A stretch of DNA of 64,000 bases, taken from positions 1 through 64,000 of the forward strand of contig NZ_JAPNNL010000004.1 of the NCBI RefSeq assembly GCF_027620315.1, given 5' to 3'. The notes beneath the pieces are model-generated. The model did no database searches. It saw nothing but the letters and a program-made list of their open reading frames with translations, and was not told the origin of the DNA. The translations under genes and the position numbers were made by a program. Of this stretch, positions 54,662-63,520 are shown one piece after another. The number at the start of each line of letters is the position of its first letter. Positions within the stretch are counted from its first letter, which is position 1. The stretch is from Nonomuraea corallina. GTDB lineage: Bacteria; Actinomycetota; Actinomycetes; Streptosporangiales; Streptosporangiaceae.

Positions 54662-56545
54662 ATGCGCGACGACGTCACGGTCAACGCGGCGGACATCGCC
54701 CGGCTTGCCGACGTCGGCCGGGCCGCGGTCAGCAACTGGCGCAAGCGGTTCGACGATTTTCCCCAGCCTGTGGGCGGAACCGCGACCAGCCCGGCCTTCT
54801 CCCTGGTCGAGGTCGAAGGCTGGCTTCGCCGGCACAACCGCTACGTGGAGGTGGCGCCGGTCGAGCGGCTCTGGCAGAGACTCCGCTCGGCCACCGACGA
54901 CCTGCGGCTCGGCGAGGCCGTGGGATTCGCCGGGACCGTGCTCCTCCGCCTCCAGCGGGAACCCGGCCTCGATGAGAAAACCCTGTTCGTCGAGATGCGG
55001 GAAACGGCTCCGTACGGCCTGGACGTCGATGCGGGGCTCGTCGCGGCTATCGTCGAGGTGGGCCGGGCCGAAGGGCCGGCCGAGGCGTTCGACGGCATCT
55101 GTGATCGCTATGTGGATCTGCACTCCCGCCGACTGCTCGCCACCCCTCGAGACGTGGCCAGGCTCATGGCACGCATCGGCGACACCTCCGGCCGTACGGT
55201 GCTCGACCCGGCATGCGGAATAGGGACGCTTCTCCTCGAATCCTCCGGATCGCTCACCCTCGGCCAGGACGTGAGCGAGAGCGCGGCCCGCCTGGCCGCC
55301 CTCCGCCTGCGGTTCCACGGCTACGAGTCGCGCGTCGAGACGGGTGACTCGCTGCGCGCCGACGCCTTCGCCGGGGAGCAGGCCGAGGTCGTGATCTGCA
55401 ACCCTCCCTTCAGCGAGCGCGGCTGGGGCTACGAGGAGCTGACCAGCGATCCCCGCTGGGAGTACGGCCTGCCGCCCCGTGGCGAGTCCGAACTGGCCTG
55501 GGTGCAGCACTGCCTGGCACACGTCCGGCCCGGTGGCACGGTGGTCATCATGATGCCGGGCGTCGCCGCGAGCCGCCGGCCCGGTCGACGGGTCCGCGGA
55601 AATCTGCTGCGTGCCGGAGCACTCCGGGCGATCATCACGCTCTCGGCGGGCGCCGCTCCCGCTTCCAGCGGAGCTCCCGACCTGTGGGTCCTGCGCCGTC
55701 CCGAGGCCGGCGTCGCACCACCGTCCGAGGTGCTGATGGTGGACGCCGGAGAGGATCTCGCGCTCGCCGAAACCGCCTGGCAGGCGTTCTGCTCGTCCAA
55801 GGGCCTTCCCCAAGGCAGCGACGCCGTGAGGATCATCGACCTCCTGGACGAAGAGGTCGACCTGACGACCAGCCGTCGGATCACGGTCCTCAGGCAACCG
55901 GACGCGTCGAGCTTCTCCGCCCTGCGTGAGAAGGCGGCGGCACTGGCCAAGTCACTGGCCGCCACCCTGCCTCGCCTCTCGGCCACCCAAAGGCACGAAC
56001 GAGCGATGTCCAGCATCGGAGAACTCGCCCGTGCCGGGGTCGTGACCATCCTGCAAGGCCCGCTCAAACTCCCCGGCGAAGGGGAGCTTCCCGTCCTCAC
56101 CACGAAGGACCTCCTGCTGGGACGAGCGCCCACGGGTCGCAGCGCCGACGCGCCCGGCCTGGCGCGGGTGGAACGCGACGACATCGTCTCTCCGATCGTC
56201 ACGGACAGCGGCTGGTTCCCCCGTGTCATGACGGAATCAGGGGCGGTCCTCGGCCCTCAACTCCTGCTCATCCGCACCGACCCCGACCGGCTCGACCCTC
56301 ACTTCCTGGCCGGATGCCTGCGCGCGGCCAGCAGCTCACGAGTTCGGCACGGTACCTCTGTCCGGCTCGATCCCCGTCGTGCGCAGGTGCCCAGACTGGC
56401 CATCGACGAGCAGCGCCGGTACGGGGAAGCCTTCCGCCACCTGCTGGCCTACGAGGACGCCACCCGCGCGCTGCGCGAGATCAGCGATAATCTCGTGGCG
56501 GCCGGCATCGACGGCCTCTTCAACGGAAGCCTGCATCCCGAGTGA
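54662..56545 (+). CDS. N6-adenine DNA methylase with N-terminal HTH and C-terminal recognition-like domain
   Basis: 627 residues, single-chain M plus S design. The N-terminal 50 residues form an HTH (AADIARLADVGRAAVSNWRK). The methylase has VLDPACGIGTLLLESSG near 180 and AEVVICNPPFSERG near 245. The region from about 430 to 620 resembles an HsdS recognition domain, ending EDATRALREISDNLVAAGID. It begins directly after the metallopeptidase stop. It lacks its own endonuclease, so it may modify a second target or act as an effector or regulator with the kinase downstream, as PglX does in Pgl systems; PglZ and PglY are absent. Confidence 0.9.
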   Translation: MRDDVTVNAADIARLADVGRAAVSNWRKRFDDFPQPVGGTATSPAFSLVEVEGWLRRHNRYVEVAPVERLWQRLRSATDDLRLGEAVGFAGTVLLRLQREPGLDEKTLFVEMRETAPYGLDVDAGLVAAIVEVGRAEGPAEAFDGICDRYVDLHSRRLLATPRDVARLMARIGDTSGRTVLDPACGIGTLLLESSGSLTLGQDVSESAARLAALRLRFHGYESRVETGDSLRADAFAGEQAEVVICNPPFSERGWGYEELTSDPRWEYGLPPRGESELAWVQHCLAHVRPGGTVVIMMPGVAASRRPGRRVRGNLLRAGALRAIITLSAGAAPASSGAPDLWVLRRPEAGVAPPSEVLMVDAGEDLALAETAWQAFCSSKGLPQGSDAVRIIDLLDEEVDLTTSRRITVLRQPDASSFSALREKAAALAKSLAATLPRLSATQRHERAMSSIGELARAGVVTILQGPLKLPGEGELPVLTTKDLLLGRAPTGRSADAPGLARVERDDIVSPIVTDSGWFPRVMTESGAVLGPQLLLIRTDPDRLDPHFLAGCLRAASSSRVRHGTSVRLDPRRAQVPRLAIDEQRRYGEAFRHLLAYEDATRALREISDNLVAAGIDGLFNGSLHPE

Positions 56546-56567
56546 TCCGCCCTTTGTGGAGGCATGG

Positions 56568-58094
56568 GTGACCCTCGTCCTCGATCGCTACCGGCTTGAC
56601 CCCGTCCACCTGGGCAGGGGCGGTATGGGCGTGGTGTGGGGCGCCCAGGATGAGAAGCTCGGCCGCCGGGTGGCGATCAAGTTCATCCGGTTCCCGGATG
56701 GGATGCCTGATCCGGAACTTGAGGCCCGGTTCACCCACGAGGCGAAGATCATGTCGAGGCTCGCCCACCCCGGTGCGCCCGTGTTGCATGATTTCGGCAG
56801 CTATCAGGACCCGGCGCGGGGAAGCCGCCTGCTCATGGTGATGCAGTTCGTCGAGGGCACCGGGGTCGACGACGTCGTCGCCGAACACGGGCCTCTCCCG
56901 CTGGGATGGGTCGCGTCCATCGGCGCCCAGGTAGCGGCCGTGCTGGCGGCGGCGCACGAGCTCGGCATCCTGCACCGCGACCTGAAGCCGCCCAATCTCA
57001 TGCTGCGCCGGGACGGTTCCATCCAGGTGGTGGACTTCGGCCTGGCGCTGATGGACGATCCCGCGCTGACCAGGCTGACCAGAACCGGCCAGCAGCTCGG
57101 CACCGCCGCCTACATGTCCCCTGAGCAGGTCAGTGCCGGCCAGCCCACGGAGAGAAGCGACATCTACTCGCTGGGCGCCGTGCTGCACGAGCTCCTCACC
57201 GGGCGGCATCTGTTCACCGGACCGTCCGAGTACAGCGTGATGGACCAGCACATCAACGCGCGTCCCGTCGCGGTCGGGCAGCTCCGGCCGGACGTCCCGA
57301 GGGCGCTGGACGAGCTGATCCTCGCGATGCTGGAAAAGCAGCCGGAGGATCGCCCGGCGACGGCGGCCGAGGTGCATGATCGGCTCATGCCGTATCTGGC
57401 GGGGACGGGTCCGCTCGGCGACATGGCCACCCCCGGATCCAGCCCCACCAGGATGTACGCGCACGCGATCAGCCGCACGCTCACCGACGGAGTCCGATCA
57501 TCGGTCCCCGCCACGATGAACGCTCCCGCAGATGACCAGTTCAGCCGCAGCGACATCAGGCTCGCTCGCAGGCGGGCGATGTCTCTCGTCAAGGAGTCGC
57601 GATACGGAGACGCGGCGGACGTGCTCGCCCGGACCGCCGCGCCGGCGAGCGACAACCTGGGTGCGGTGGACCCGGATGTGATCGGCCTGCGCTGGCAGCT
57701 CGCGAATGTCCTGTTCGACTGCCAGGACCACCGGCGGGCCGCACGCGAGTTCCAGCGGATCGCGGACGACCTGCTCCGGCAGGCGGCGCCCGACCACGAG
57801 CAGATATCCCAGTGCAGGCTGCAGGAAGCCACCTGTCACCTCCACGCGGGCGATCCCGAGCTCGCGCTCCACATCATGCGCGAGCTGCTGGCGGACGAGA
57901 CGAGCCGTTTCCCCGAGGACGACGCGCGGCTCCTGGAACTGCGGCGCCAGGTAGGCGAGCTGGAAGTCGGCATCGGTGCCGTTGACCAGGCCCGATCAAC
58001 GCTCAGCAACCTGCGCGATGACCTCACCCGGCTCTACGGTTCAGACCACGGTGCCACCATCCGCGTGTCCGAACTGCTCGCAAGCCTGGCCTGA
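56568..58094 (+). CDS. Soluble Ser/Thr protein kinase with helical repeat tail
   Basis: 508 residues from GTG 56568 (GGAGG five bases upstream). The kinase domain (10-285) has the glycine loop LGRGGMGVVWGAQDEK, the lysine in RVAIKFIRF, HRDLKPPNLML near 136, DFGLAL near 156 and SPEQ. There is no membrane helix or PASTA domain, unlike housekeeping PknB. Residues about 340-508 form TPR-like repeats (YGDAADVLARTA, RRAAREFQRIADDLL, LQEATCHLHAGDPELAL) that may sense a partner. It is 22 bp after the methylase on the same strand and last in the defence-like block. Confidence 0.93.
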   Translation: MTLVLDRYRLDPVHLGRGGMGVVWGAQDEKLGRRVAIKFIRFPDGMPDPELEARFTHEAKIMSRLAHPGAPVLHDFGSYQDPARGSRLLMVMQFVEGTGVDDVVAEHGPLPLGWVASIGAQVAAVLAAAHELGILHRDLKPPNLMLRRDGSIQVVDFGLALMDDPALTRLTRTGQQLGTAAYMSPEQVSAGQPTERSDIYSLGAVLHELLTGRHLFTGPSEYSVMDQHINARPVAVGQLRPDVPRALDELILAMLEKQPEDRPATAAEVHDRLMPYLAGTGPLGDMATPGSSPTRMYAHAISRTLTDGVRSSVPATMNAPADDQFSRSDIRLARRRAMSLVKESRYGDAADVLARTAAPASDNLGAVDPDVIGLRWQLANVLFDCQDHRRAAREFQRIADDLLRQAAPDHEQISQCRLQEATCHLHAGDPELALHIMRELLADETSRFPEDDARLLELRRQVGELEVGIGAVDQARSTLSNLRDDLTRLYGSDHGATIRVSELLASLA

Positions 58095-58129
58095 CCTTCT
58101 CCTCGTCCGGAGAGCTGTGGATGCGTTCG

Positions 58130-58864
58130 TCAGCCGGGGTCCGTGTCCAGGACGTAGCGCAGGTAGAAATCCGGTTTGGCCAGGAAGCGCCGCCAGTCGT
58201 CGACCAGTTGCAGGTTCTGCCATTCCGTCGTGCGGAGGCCGTGTTCGCCGACCTCGATGATCTGGGAGCCCGGCAGGCCGGCGAGGATCGGTGAGTGCGT
58301 GGCGCAGATGATCTGGCCGCCCTCCCGCGCGACCCGGTGCATCAGGCCGACCAGGCGCAGGCATGAATGGAACGACAGCGCCGCTTCCGGCTCGTCCATC
58401 AGGTACAGCCCCGGCCCCGACACCATGCGGTCGAGTACGGTGAAGAATCCTTCGCCGTGGGACTGCTGGGCGAGGTCGTCGTCCCAGTACCCCGGCAGGC
58501 CCGACACGTTCCGGCCGAGGTTGAACAGCGTCTCGGCGCGGAAGAAGAACGCCCGCCGCTTGCGGCGAGGGCCGTGCAGCAGCCGGAGTCCGGTGGTGGT
58601 GAGTTCGGCGTCGAGGACCGCGCCCAACGCGGTGGGCTCGCCGGTCGAGGAGTACCTCGTCCCCGCCTTGCCGCCCTCGGAGTTGATGCCGCACACGTCG
58701 GCGATGGCCTCGACCAGCGTCGACTTCCCTGACCCGTTCGCACCGACCAGGAAGGTGACCGGCTGGGTGAAGGTCAGCCCGTGCTCGACGAGATCGCGTA
58801 CCAGGGGCAGGTCACCTGACCAGCCGCCCGGTGAGCGGGGAGCCGCGAGGCGCGTCAGCAGCAT
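58130..58864 (-). CDS. AAA (SMC-like) ATPase, single domain
   Basis: 244 residues. Walker A: TFLVGANGSGKSTLVEAI near 40; signature/Walker B: GLYLMDEPEAALSF near 155; switch: GGQIICATHSPILAGLPGS near 185. This is the OLD/RecF-like small ATPase type without a TOPRIM nuclease. A 94-bp piece (58239-58332) recurs at 38401-38494. It converges with the kinase gene (35 bp). Confidence 0.88.
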   Translation of the reverse strand: MLLTRLAAPRSPGGWSGDLPLVRDLVEHGLTFTQPVTFLVGANGSGKSTLVEAIADVCGINSEGGKAGTRYSSTGEPTALGAVLDAELTTTGLRLLHGPRRKRRAFFFRAETLFNLGRNVSGLPGYWDDDLAQQSHGEGFFTVLDRMVSGPGLYLMDEPEAALSFHSCLRLVGLMHRVAREGGQIICATHSPILAGLPGSQIIEVGEHGLRTTEWQNLQLVDDWRRFLAKPDFYLRYVLDTDPG

Positions 58865-58903
58865 CGTCGGGCCCCCTCTGGTGCGGTGTGGCCGGGCGGC
58901 ACG

Positions 58904-59482
58904 CTAGTGGTCCTCCGGGGTGCGGTCGAGGATCAGGTCGGCGGCGCGGGCGAGGACCTGGGCCCGGGTGCGGTCGCCGTGGTCGGCGACGAGGAAGTGC
59001 TCACCGATGGCCACGCAGAAGGCGAGCATGCTTCGCGCCTCGACCTCGTCCGGGTCGGAGCAGAAGGTGCCGATCATCTCGCGCAGCAGCCCCATGCGCC
59101 GGTTGTCGACCCGCCGCAGGCGCTCGGCCACCGCCTCGTCACGCCGGGCCCAGTCGCGGACGGCGAGGTCGATGGGGAGCAGGCGGCCGCTGGAGAAGGT
59201 GAGCATGCCCGCGCGCTGGATGCGGGCCTTCGGGTCGCCGCCTTCGCGCTCGACGCGGTCGAGGACCTCGTCCACGCTCTCCCGCTCCCAAGTGTCGAGC
59301 ATCGCCGTCAGGAGCGCGTCGCGGTCGGCGAAGTAGCCGTAGAAGCCGCCTTTCGTGACGCCGAGCCGCTTGGCCAGCGCCTCGATCCGCACGGCGTCGG
59401 GACCTCCGGCGGCCAGGGTCCGCAGCCCTTCCTCGATCCACTTCTCACGCGGCGTCCGGGTCGCGCCCACGATGTGTGCCAC
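58904..59482 (-). CDS. TetR-family repressor
   Basis: 192 residues from GTG 59482 (GTG 59470 also possible). HTH at about 25-50: IEALAKRLGVTKGGFYGYFA. The C-terminal ligand domain follows from about 60. It faces the DUF2867-like gene; between them are two matching palindromes that are very likely its operators, so it represses both genes and itself. Confidence 0.93.
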   Translation of the reverse strand: MAHIVGATRTPREKWIEEGLRTLAAGGPDAVRIEALAKRLGVTKGGFYGYFADRDALLTAMLDTWERESVDEVLDRVEREGGDPKARIQRAGMLTFSSGRLLPIDLAVRDWARRDEAVAERLRRVDNRRMGLLREMIGTFCSDPDEVEARSMLAFCVAIGEHFLVADHGDRTRAQVLARAADLILDRTPEDH

Positions 59483-59499
59483 CTCACCTCTCAACGATA

Positions 59500-59515
59500 T
59501 ATACGCCGCCGTATA
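59500..59515 (+). promoter_or_regulatory. TetR operator O1
   Basis: TATACG-N4-CGTATA palindrome (TATACGCCGCCGTATA) just upstream of the TetR start. With O2 it forms a larger mirrored arrangement, centre spacing 34 bp. Confidence 0.8.
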
Positions 59516-59533
59516 GTACGCGCTAACCTCCAT

Positions 59534-59549
59534 TATACGGCTGCGTATA
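59534..59549 (+). promoter_or_regulatory. TetR operator O2
   Basis: TATACG-N4-CGTATA palindrome (TATACGGCTGCGTATA), 20 bases before the ATG of the DUF2867-like gene and just upstream of its AAGGAGG ribosome site. Confidence 0.8.
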
Positions 59550-59568
59550 TATCGAAGGAGGCGGGCGG

Positions 59569-60045
59569 ATGACCGGCTCGTCAGTGGAAAGCGCGGTGGG
59601 GAGGCGGGTGCCCGAGTCCGTCCGCGCCCTCAGTTCCTTGTCCCGGATCGACTACGCCGACCTCTTCACGCTCTCCACCGGGCAGAAGGCCGCCCCCGAG
59701 CAGTGGGCCCGCGCGATGTTCGGCGACGTTCCCGACGCCGGGGAGCGGTTCATCTGGGGCGTCCTCCTCGGGCTGCGTCTGAGCCGGGAACGATCGCCGG
59801 ACACGGTGGCCGGGTGGCGGATCAACGGACGCGGCGGCGACTGGATCCGGCTCGAAGCCGCGTCCTGGTTCCTGTCCTGCGAGCTTCTCGTACGGACGAG
59901 CGGCGGGCAGGTGTCACTCGGGACCTTCCTGCGCTATGACCGGCCCCCGGGCCGCGGCGTGTGGCGCGCGCTGTCGGCGGTCCATCGCCTGCTGGTGCCG
60001 GGCGTGCTCCGTGACGCCGAGAGGCGGCTCCGCGGCGTTCGTTAG
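59569..60045 (+). CDS. DUF2867-like protein
   Basis: 158 residues with the DUF2867-like pattern (IDYADLFTLSTGQKAAPEQW, FIWGVLLGLRL, LSAVHRLLVPGVLRDAER). ATG 59569 follows AAGGAGG. Cytosolic or peripheral, function unknown. It is the predicted target of the divergent TetR repressor. Confidence 0.72.
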   Translation: MTGSSVESAVGRRVPESVRALSSLSRIDYADLFTLSTGQKAAPEQWARAMFGDVPDAGERFIWGVLLGLRLSRERSPDTVAGWRINGRGGDWIRLEAASWFLSCELLVRTSGGQVSLGTFLRYDRPPGRGVWRALSAVHRLLVPGVLRDAERRLRGVR

Positions 60046-60133
60046 CCGGCCGGCGTCCATGACGCCGCCGTGAGCCTGTGCGGCCGGGCCGGTTCCCTCC
60101 GCCTGCCGGGGGAGGAGGCATCCGCTGATCGGC

Positions 60134-60162
60134 GCAGGCGGGGGCGGCCCAGCCCCGCCTGC
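60134..60162 (+). terminator. Terminator hairpin before response regulator gene
   Basis: GCAGGCGGGG pairs perfectly with CCCCGCCTGC around a 9-base loop, 88 bases after the DUF2867-like stop. It separates that gene from the two-component operon. Confidence 0.6.
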
Positions 60163-60217
60163 CGGATATGGCATGTTTTATCCAGTCTCAATACGATCTA
60201 GCCATGCCGGATGAGAC

Positions 60218-60871
60218 ATGACGATCAGAGTGGTCATCGCCGACGACCACGCCATGATCAGAGCGGGCCTGCGGCTGGTGGCGGAGAACGCCCCCGGCGT
60301 GGACGTGGTCGGCGAGGCGGCCGACGGCGTGGCGGCCGTCGCGGTGACGCGGCGCGAACGGCCGGACGTGCTGCTGCTCGACATCGCCATGCCGCGCCTG
60401 GACGGCCTGGCCGCCGCCACGACGTTGCTCGCCAACCCCGCACCGCCGCGGATCGTGATGCTGACGACCTTCGGCAGCGACGAGAACCTGCACGCCGCCC
60501 TGCGTACCGGGGTCAGCGGCTTCCTGCTGAAGAGCTCGCCCCCCGAGCACCTCGTGGAGGCGGTGCGGGTCGCGGCGGCGGGCGACGGGATGATCGATCC
60601 GGCGGTCACCCTGCGGGTCATCGCGTCCTTCGCCGCGCAGCCGCTCTCGCCGCCTCCGGAGCTGGACACCCTCACCCCGCGCGAGCTGGACGTGCTGCGG
60701 CTGCTGACCCGTGGCCTGTCCAACCGGGAGATCGCGACGGAGGCGGGGATCAGCGAGGCGACGATCCGCGGCCATGTCGCCCAGGTCCTGCGCAAGCTGG
60801 GCGTGCGTGACCGTCTCCAGGCGGTGGTGTTCGCCTACGAGTCCGGTTTCGTCCGCCCAGGCCGGCCATGA
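60218..60871 (+). CDS. NarL/LuxR-family response regulator
   Basis: 217 residues. Receiver: DDHAMIR, LLLDIAMPRLDGLAAA near 54, VMLTTFGSDE and GFLLKSSPPEH. LuxR HTH: LTPRELDVLRLLTRGLSNRE and SEATIRGHVAQVLRKL. It shares an ATGA overlap with the histidine kinase and precedes it, opposite to the order at 35194-36863. Confidence 0.95.
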   Translation: MTIRVVIADDHAMIRAGLRLVAENAPGVDVVGEAADGVAAVAVTRRERPDVLLLDIAMPRLDGLAAATTLLANPAPPRIVMLTTFGSDENLHAALRTGVSGFLLKSSPPEHLVEAVRVAAAGDGMIDPAVTLRVIASFAAQPLSPPPELDTLTPRELDVLRLLTRGLSNREIATEAGISEATIRGHVAQVLRKLGVRDRLQAVVFAYESGFVRPGRP

Positions 60872-62028
60872 CGCGCGGCGGAGGCTGGCGGCCGAGCCGG
60901 CTGGACGTGCTGCTGGCGCTCGCCGTGGTCGTCGCCGGGCAGGTCGAGTCGTTCGGGCGGCAGGGGTTCGAGCCTGGCCAGATCAGCCGGCCGGTGCCGC
61001 TGGCCGTCGGCGCGGCCGCGGCCGGGGTGCTGCTGCTGTTCAGGCAGCGGTTCCCGATGAGCATGCTGCTCGCGCTGGTGGCCGTGGGCTTCGGCGTGCG
61101 GGAGGTCACGGACGCGGGCTACTACGCCGCCTGGCACTTCTACTCGACGCTCATCCTGGTGCACACCGTGGCCAGCGCGGCGGAGCTGCGTTCCCGGCGG
61201 GGGCTGGCGGGGTTGGGGAGCGTGCTGCTCGCGTACGCCTACTTGCAGACATTTCAGCACAACGACCTAGCGGAAGTGCTGATCAGCGCCATCTTCGTCG
61301 GCGTCGCGTACGCCAGCGGCATCCTGTTGCGCCGCCAGATCGACCAGACGCTGCGCGTCACCCGGCAGGCCACCCGGCTGGAGGTCGAGCGCGAGGAGCG
61401 CGCCCGGCAGGCGCTCGCCGGCGAGCGGGCGCGGATCGCCCGCGAGCTGCACGACATCGTCTCCCACAACGTCAGCCTCATGACCCTGCACACGGGCGGC
61501 GTACGGATGATGCTCCGCGACGACCCGGACCGCGAGCGCGAACGCGCGCTGCTGACCGGCGTCGAACGGGCGGGCCGCGAGGCCATCGAGGAACTGCGGC
61601 TCATGCTGGGCATGCTGCGCAGCCCTGCCGCCGCCGGCGCCGAACCGCACGCCGCCGGGCTGGACCGGCTCGACGCCCTCGCCGCCCAGGTCGAGGAGGC
61701 CGGTCCGGCCGTGGACCTGCGGGTCGAGGGCGATCCCAGGCCGTTGCCCCCGGGCCTGGACCTGTCGGCGTACCGGGTGGCCCAGGAGGCGCTGACCAAC
61801 GCGCTGAAACACGCGCGGGCGACCCGGATCGCCGTCACCGTCGCCTACGCCCCCTCCTCCGTCACCGTGGAGGTCACCGACGACGGCCCGGGCGGCGGAG
61901 AGGGCGGCGGCAGCGGGCACGGCCTGATCGGGATGCGTGAACGCGTCGCCATGCACGGCGGCGACCTGTCGGCCGGGCCCCTGCCGGGCCGCGGCTACCG
62001 CGTGCGCGCCAGGTTCCCGACCGGCTGA
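60868..62028 (+). CDS. Sensor histidine kinase (HisKA_3 type)
   Basis: 386 residues. Several N-terminal membrane helices (15-165), then RARIARELHDIVSHNVSLM with the phospho-acceptor His near 197, and the HATPase domain (VAQEALTNALKHARATRI near 310, GHGLIGMRERVAMHGGDL near 350). It overlaps the regulator by 4 bp and its 3' end overlaps the convergent membrane protein by 34 bp. Confidence 0.95.
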   Translation: MTRGGGWRPSRLDVLLALAVVVAGQVESFGRQGFEPGQISRPVPLAVGAAAAGVLLLFRQRFPMSMLLALVAVGFGVREVTDAGYYAAWHFYSTLILVHTVASAAELRSRRGLAGLGSVLLAYAYLQTFQHNDLAEVLISAIFVGVAYASGILLRRQIDQTLRVTRQATRLEVEREERARQALAGERARIARELHDIVSHNVSLMTLHTGGVRMMLRDDPDRERERALLTGVERAGREAIEELRLMLGMLRSPAAAGAEPHAAGLDRLDALAAQVEEAGPAVDLRVEGDPRPLPPGLDLSAYRVAQEALTNALKHARATRIAVTVAYAPSSVTVEVTDDGPGGGEGGGSGHGLIGMRERVAMHGGDLSAGPLPGRGYRVRARFPTG

Positions 62029-62675
62029 TCCTGCTCGCCGGCCCACTCGGCGTCGCTCATCCGTACGATGCGCAGACCGATGATCCCGGCCCCCGCCACG
62101 TACAGCAGCCCGCCCACGACCGTGCCGATCGGGAAGATCGGCGCCGTGAAGATGCCCGCGAGGATCGCGAACGGCGCCCACCAGGGCGCGCGCCGGCAGT
62201 ACGCCAGCACGAGCCCGAGCCCGAACAGCCCGAAGATCCCGGCGAAGCCCGGGATCTGGAACCCGAACACCACCCCCGGATCGCCGAACGCCTGGTCGCC
62301 GAGCGCGGCCCCCTCGGCGGGCGGCAGCGAGCGCTCCAGCCGCGCGTAGAAGTAGTCGCCCAGCATCAGCGCGGAGAAGTTCACCACGCCGAGCAGGGCC
62401 AGCCCGCCCGTGATGTGGCCGAGGAGCACGGCGCGGCGGCGCACCAGGTGGATCATGCCGACGATGCCCGGGACCAGCAGCACCCAGCTCCAGTGCAGGA
62501 TCGCCGCGCTGACCGACACCTGCTCCAGGTAGCGCCCGTAGACGCCGACCGTGTCCCCGCCGCCCTGCCGCAGGGCGGGGTCCGCGACCACGGCTATGAG
62601 ATACAGGACAGGCGCGACGATGAGGCTCGTTCCGGCGGCGAGCCTGCGAAATCTGATCGGATCCGACAACGACAT
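61995..62675 (-). CDS. DUF4386-like membrane protein
   Basis: 226 residues with about 6 helices; ATG 62675 follows AAGGGGA. No motif for enzymatic function. The arrangement of helices and the LHWSWVLLVPGIVGMIHLVR loop resemble multi-pass proteins of unknown role near two-component systems; the family label is tentative. It converges on the kinase gene. Confidence 0.65.
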   Translation of the reverse strand: MSLSDPIRFRRLAAGTSLIVAPVLYLIAVVADPALRQGGGDTVGVYGRYLEQVSVSAAILHWSWVLLVPGIVGMIHLVRRRAVLLGHITGGLALLGVVNFSALMLGDYFYARLERSLPPAEGAALGDQAFGDPGVVFGFQIPGFAGIFGLFGLGLVLAYCRRAPWWAPFAILAGIFTAPIFPIGTVVGGLLYVAGAGIIGLRIVRMSDAEWAGEQDQPVGNLARTR

Positions 62676-62772
62676 GGTGGTCCCCTTACTGGCCTTCGAT
62701 GGCAACGAAGGCTAGGAACGCCGGACCGTCCCCGTCATCCGCCGCCGGACCGACCCGCACCCCGCCGATCTA

Positions 62773-62837
62773 CCGGGTCGCGGCGCATCAGGCCGCCGGG
62801 TCGCGGCGCATCAGGCCGCCGGGTCGCGGCGCATCAG
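62773..62837 (+). repeat. 23-bp tandem repeat at methyltransferase 3' end
   Basis: Unit CCGGGTCGCGGCGCATCAGG plus CCG is present 2.8 times (62773-62795, 62796-62818, 62819-62837) without spacers. The stop codon of the minus-strand methyltransferase lies in the second copy. Since 23 is not a multiple of 3, copy changes would alter the protein end. Confidence 0.95.
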
Positions 62838-63458
62838 CAGGTGGCCCCGGCGGAACCGTTCGTCCTCCAGAGGCTCCCGCAGCATCCGCGCCACCTCGAC
62901 GAACCCCTCCTCGCGCGCCAGCCCGGCCAGCTCGTCGATCGGCCACCGGTAGGCCGGGGTGACCCGGTGGTCGAACTCCACCACTGGGTCGCCCTCGGAC
63001 TCGAAGAACCCGACCAGGAGATGTCCCCCTGGCGCCAGCACCCGGCGGAACTCGGCGAAATACGGCGGCAGCTCCGGCGGCGGGATGTGGATCATGGAGT
63101 ACCAGGAGAGCAGCCCGCCCAGCTCCCCGTCGGCCACGTCGATCGCCCCCATCGAACCGACCTCGAACCGCAGGTCAGGGTAGTCCGCTCGGGCGATCTC
63201 GATCAGCGCCGGAGACAGATCGACCCCGAAGGGGTCCAGCCCCAGATCCCGCAGATGCGCCGTCATGTAGCCGGGCCCGCACCCGGCCTCGACGACCCGC
63301 CGCACCCCACCGGCCCGGACCAGGTCGGCGAACGCGCCGACCACCGACCGATCCAGCGGCAACCGGTCGAGCGAGCCCCGCACGAAGTCGGCGTACAGGT
63401 CGGCGAGCGCGTCGTAGGCACCCGCGATCACGTTCAGATAGGGGGAGGATTCAGCCAC
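62811..63458 (-). CDS. SAM-dependent methyltransferase
   Basis: 215 residues from GTG 63458. Motif I: VVEAGCGPGYMTAHL near 50; GVDLSPALIEIAR near 75; post-motif SWYSMIHIPPPELP near 115. Small-molecule methyltransferase type; substrate unknown. The end of the gene is made of the 23-bp tandem repeat. Confidence 0.87.
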   Translation of the reverse strand: MAESSPYLNVIAGAYDALADLYADFVRGSLDRLPLDRSVVGAFADLVRAGGVRRVVEAGCGPGYMTAHLRDLGLDPFGVDLSPALIEIARADYPDLRFEVGSMGAIDVADGELGGLLSWYSMIHIPPPELPPYFAEFRRVLAPGGHLLVGFFESEGDPVVEFDHRVTPAYRWPIDELAGLAREEGFVEVARMLREPLEDERFRRGHLLMRRDPAA

Positions 63459-63520
63459 GGCGGACGACTGTAGCCCATCGGCCCGCCGTCTTCCCGGGCT
63501 CGGGGTCAGGTGGCGGATCC

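Noticed and set aside
54662-58094. Complete Pgl or BREX system
   Set aside because: PglZ phosphatase, PglY/BrxC ATPase and other core genes are absent from the window.
62773-62837. Short repeat array as a possible CRISPR or iteron
   Set aside because: Only 2.8 units, no spacers, inside a coding sequence end.
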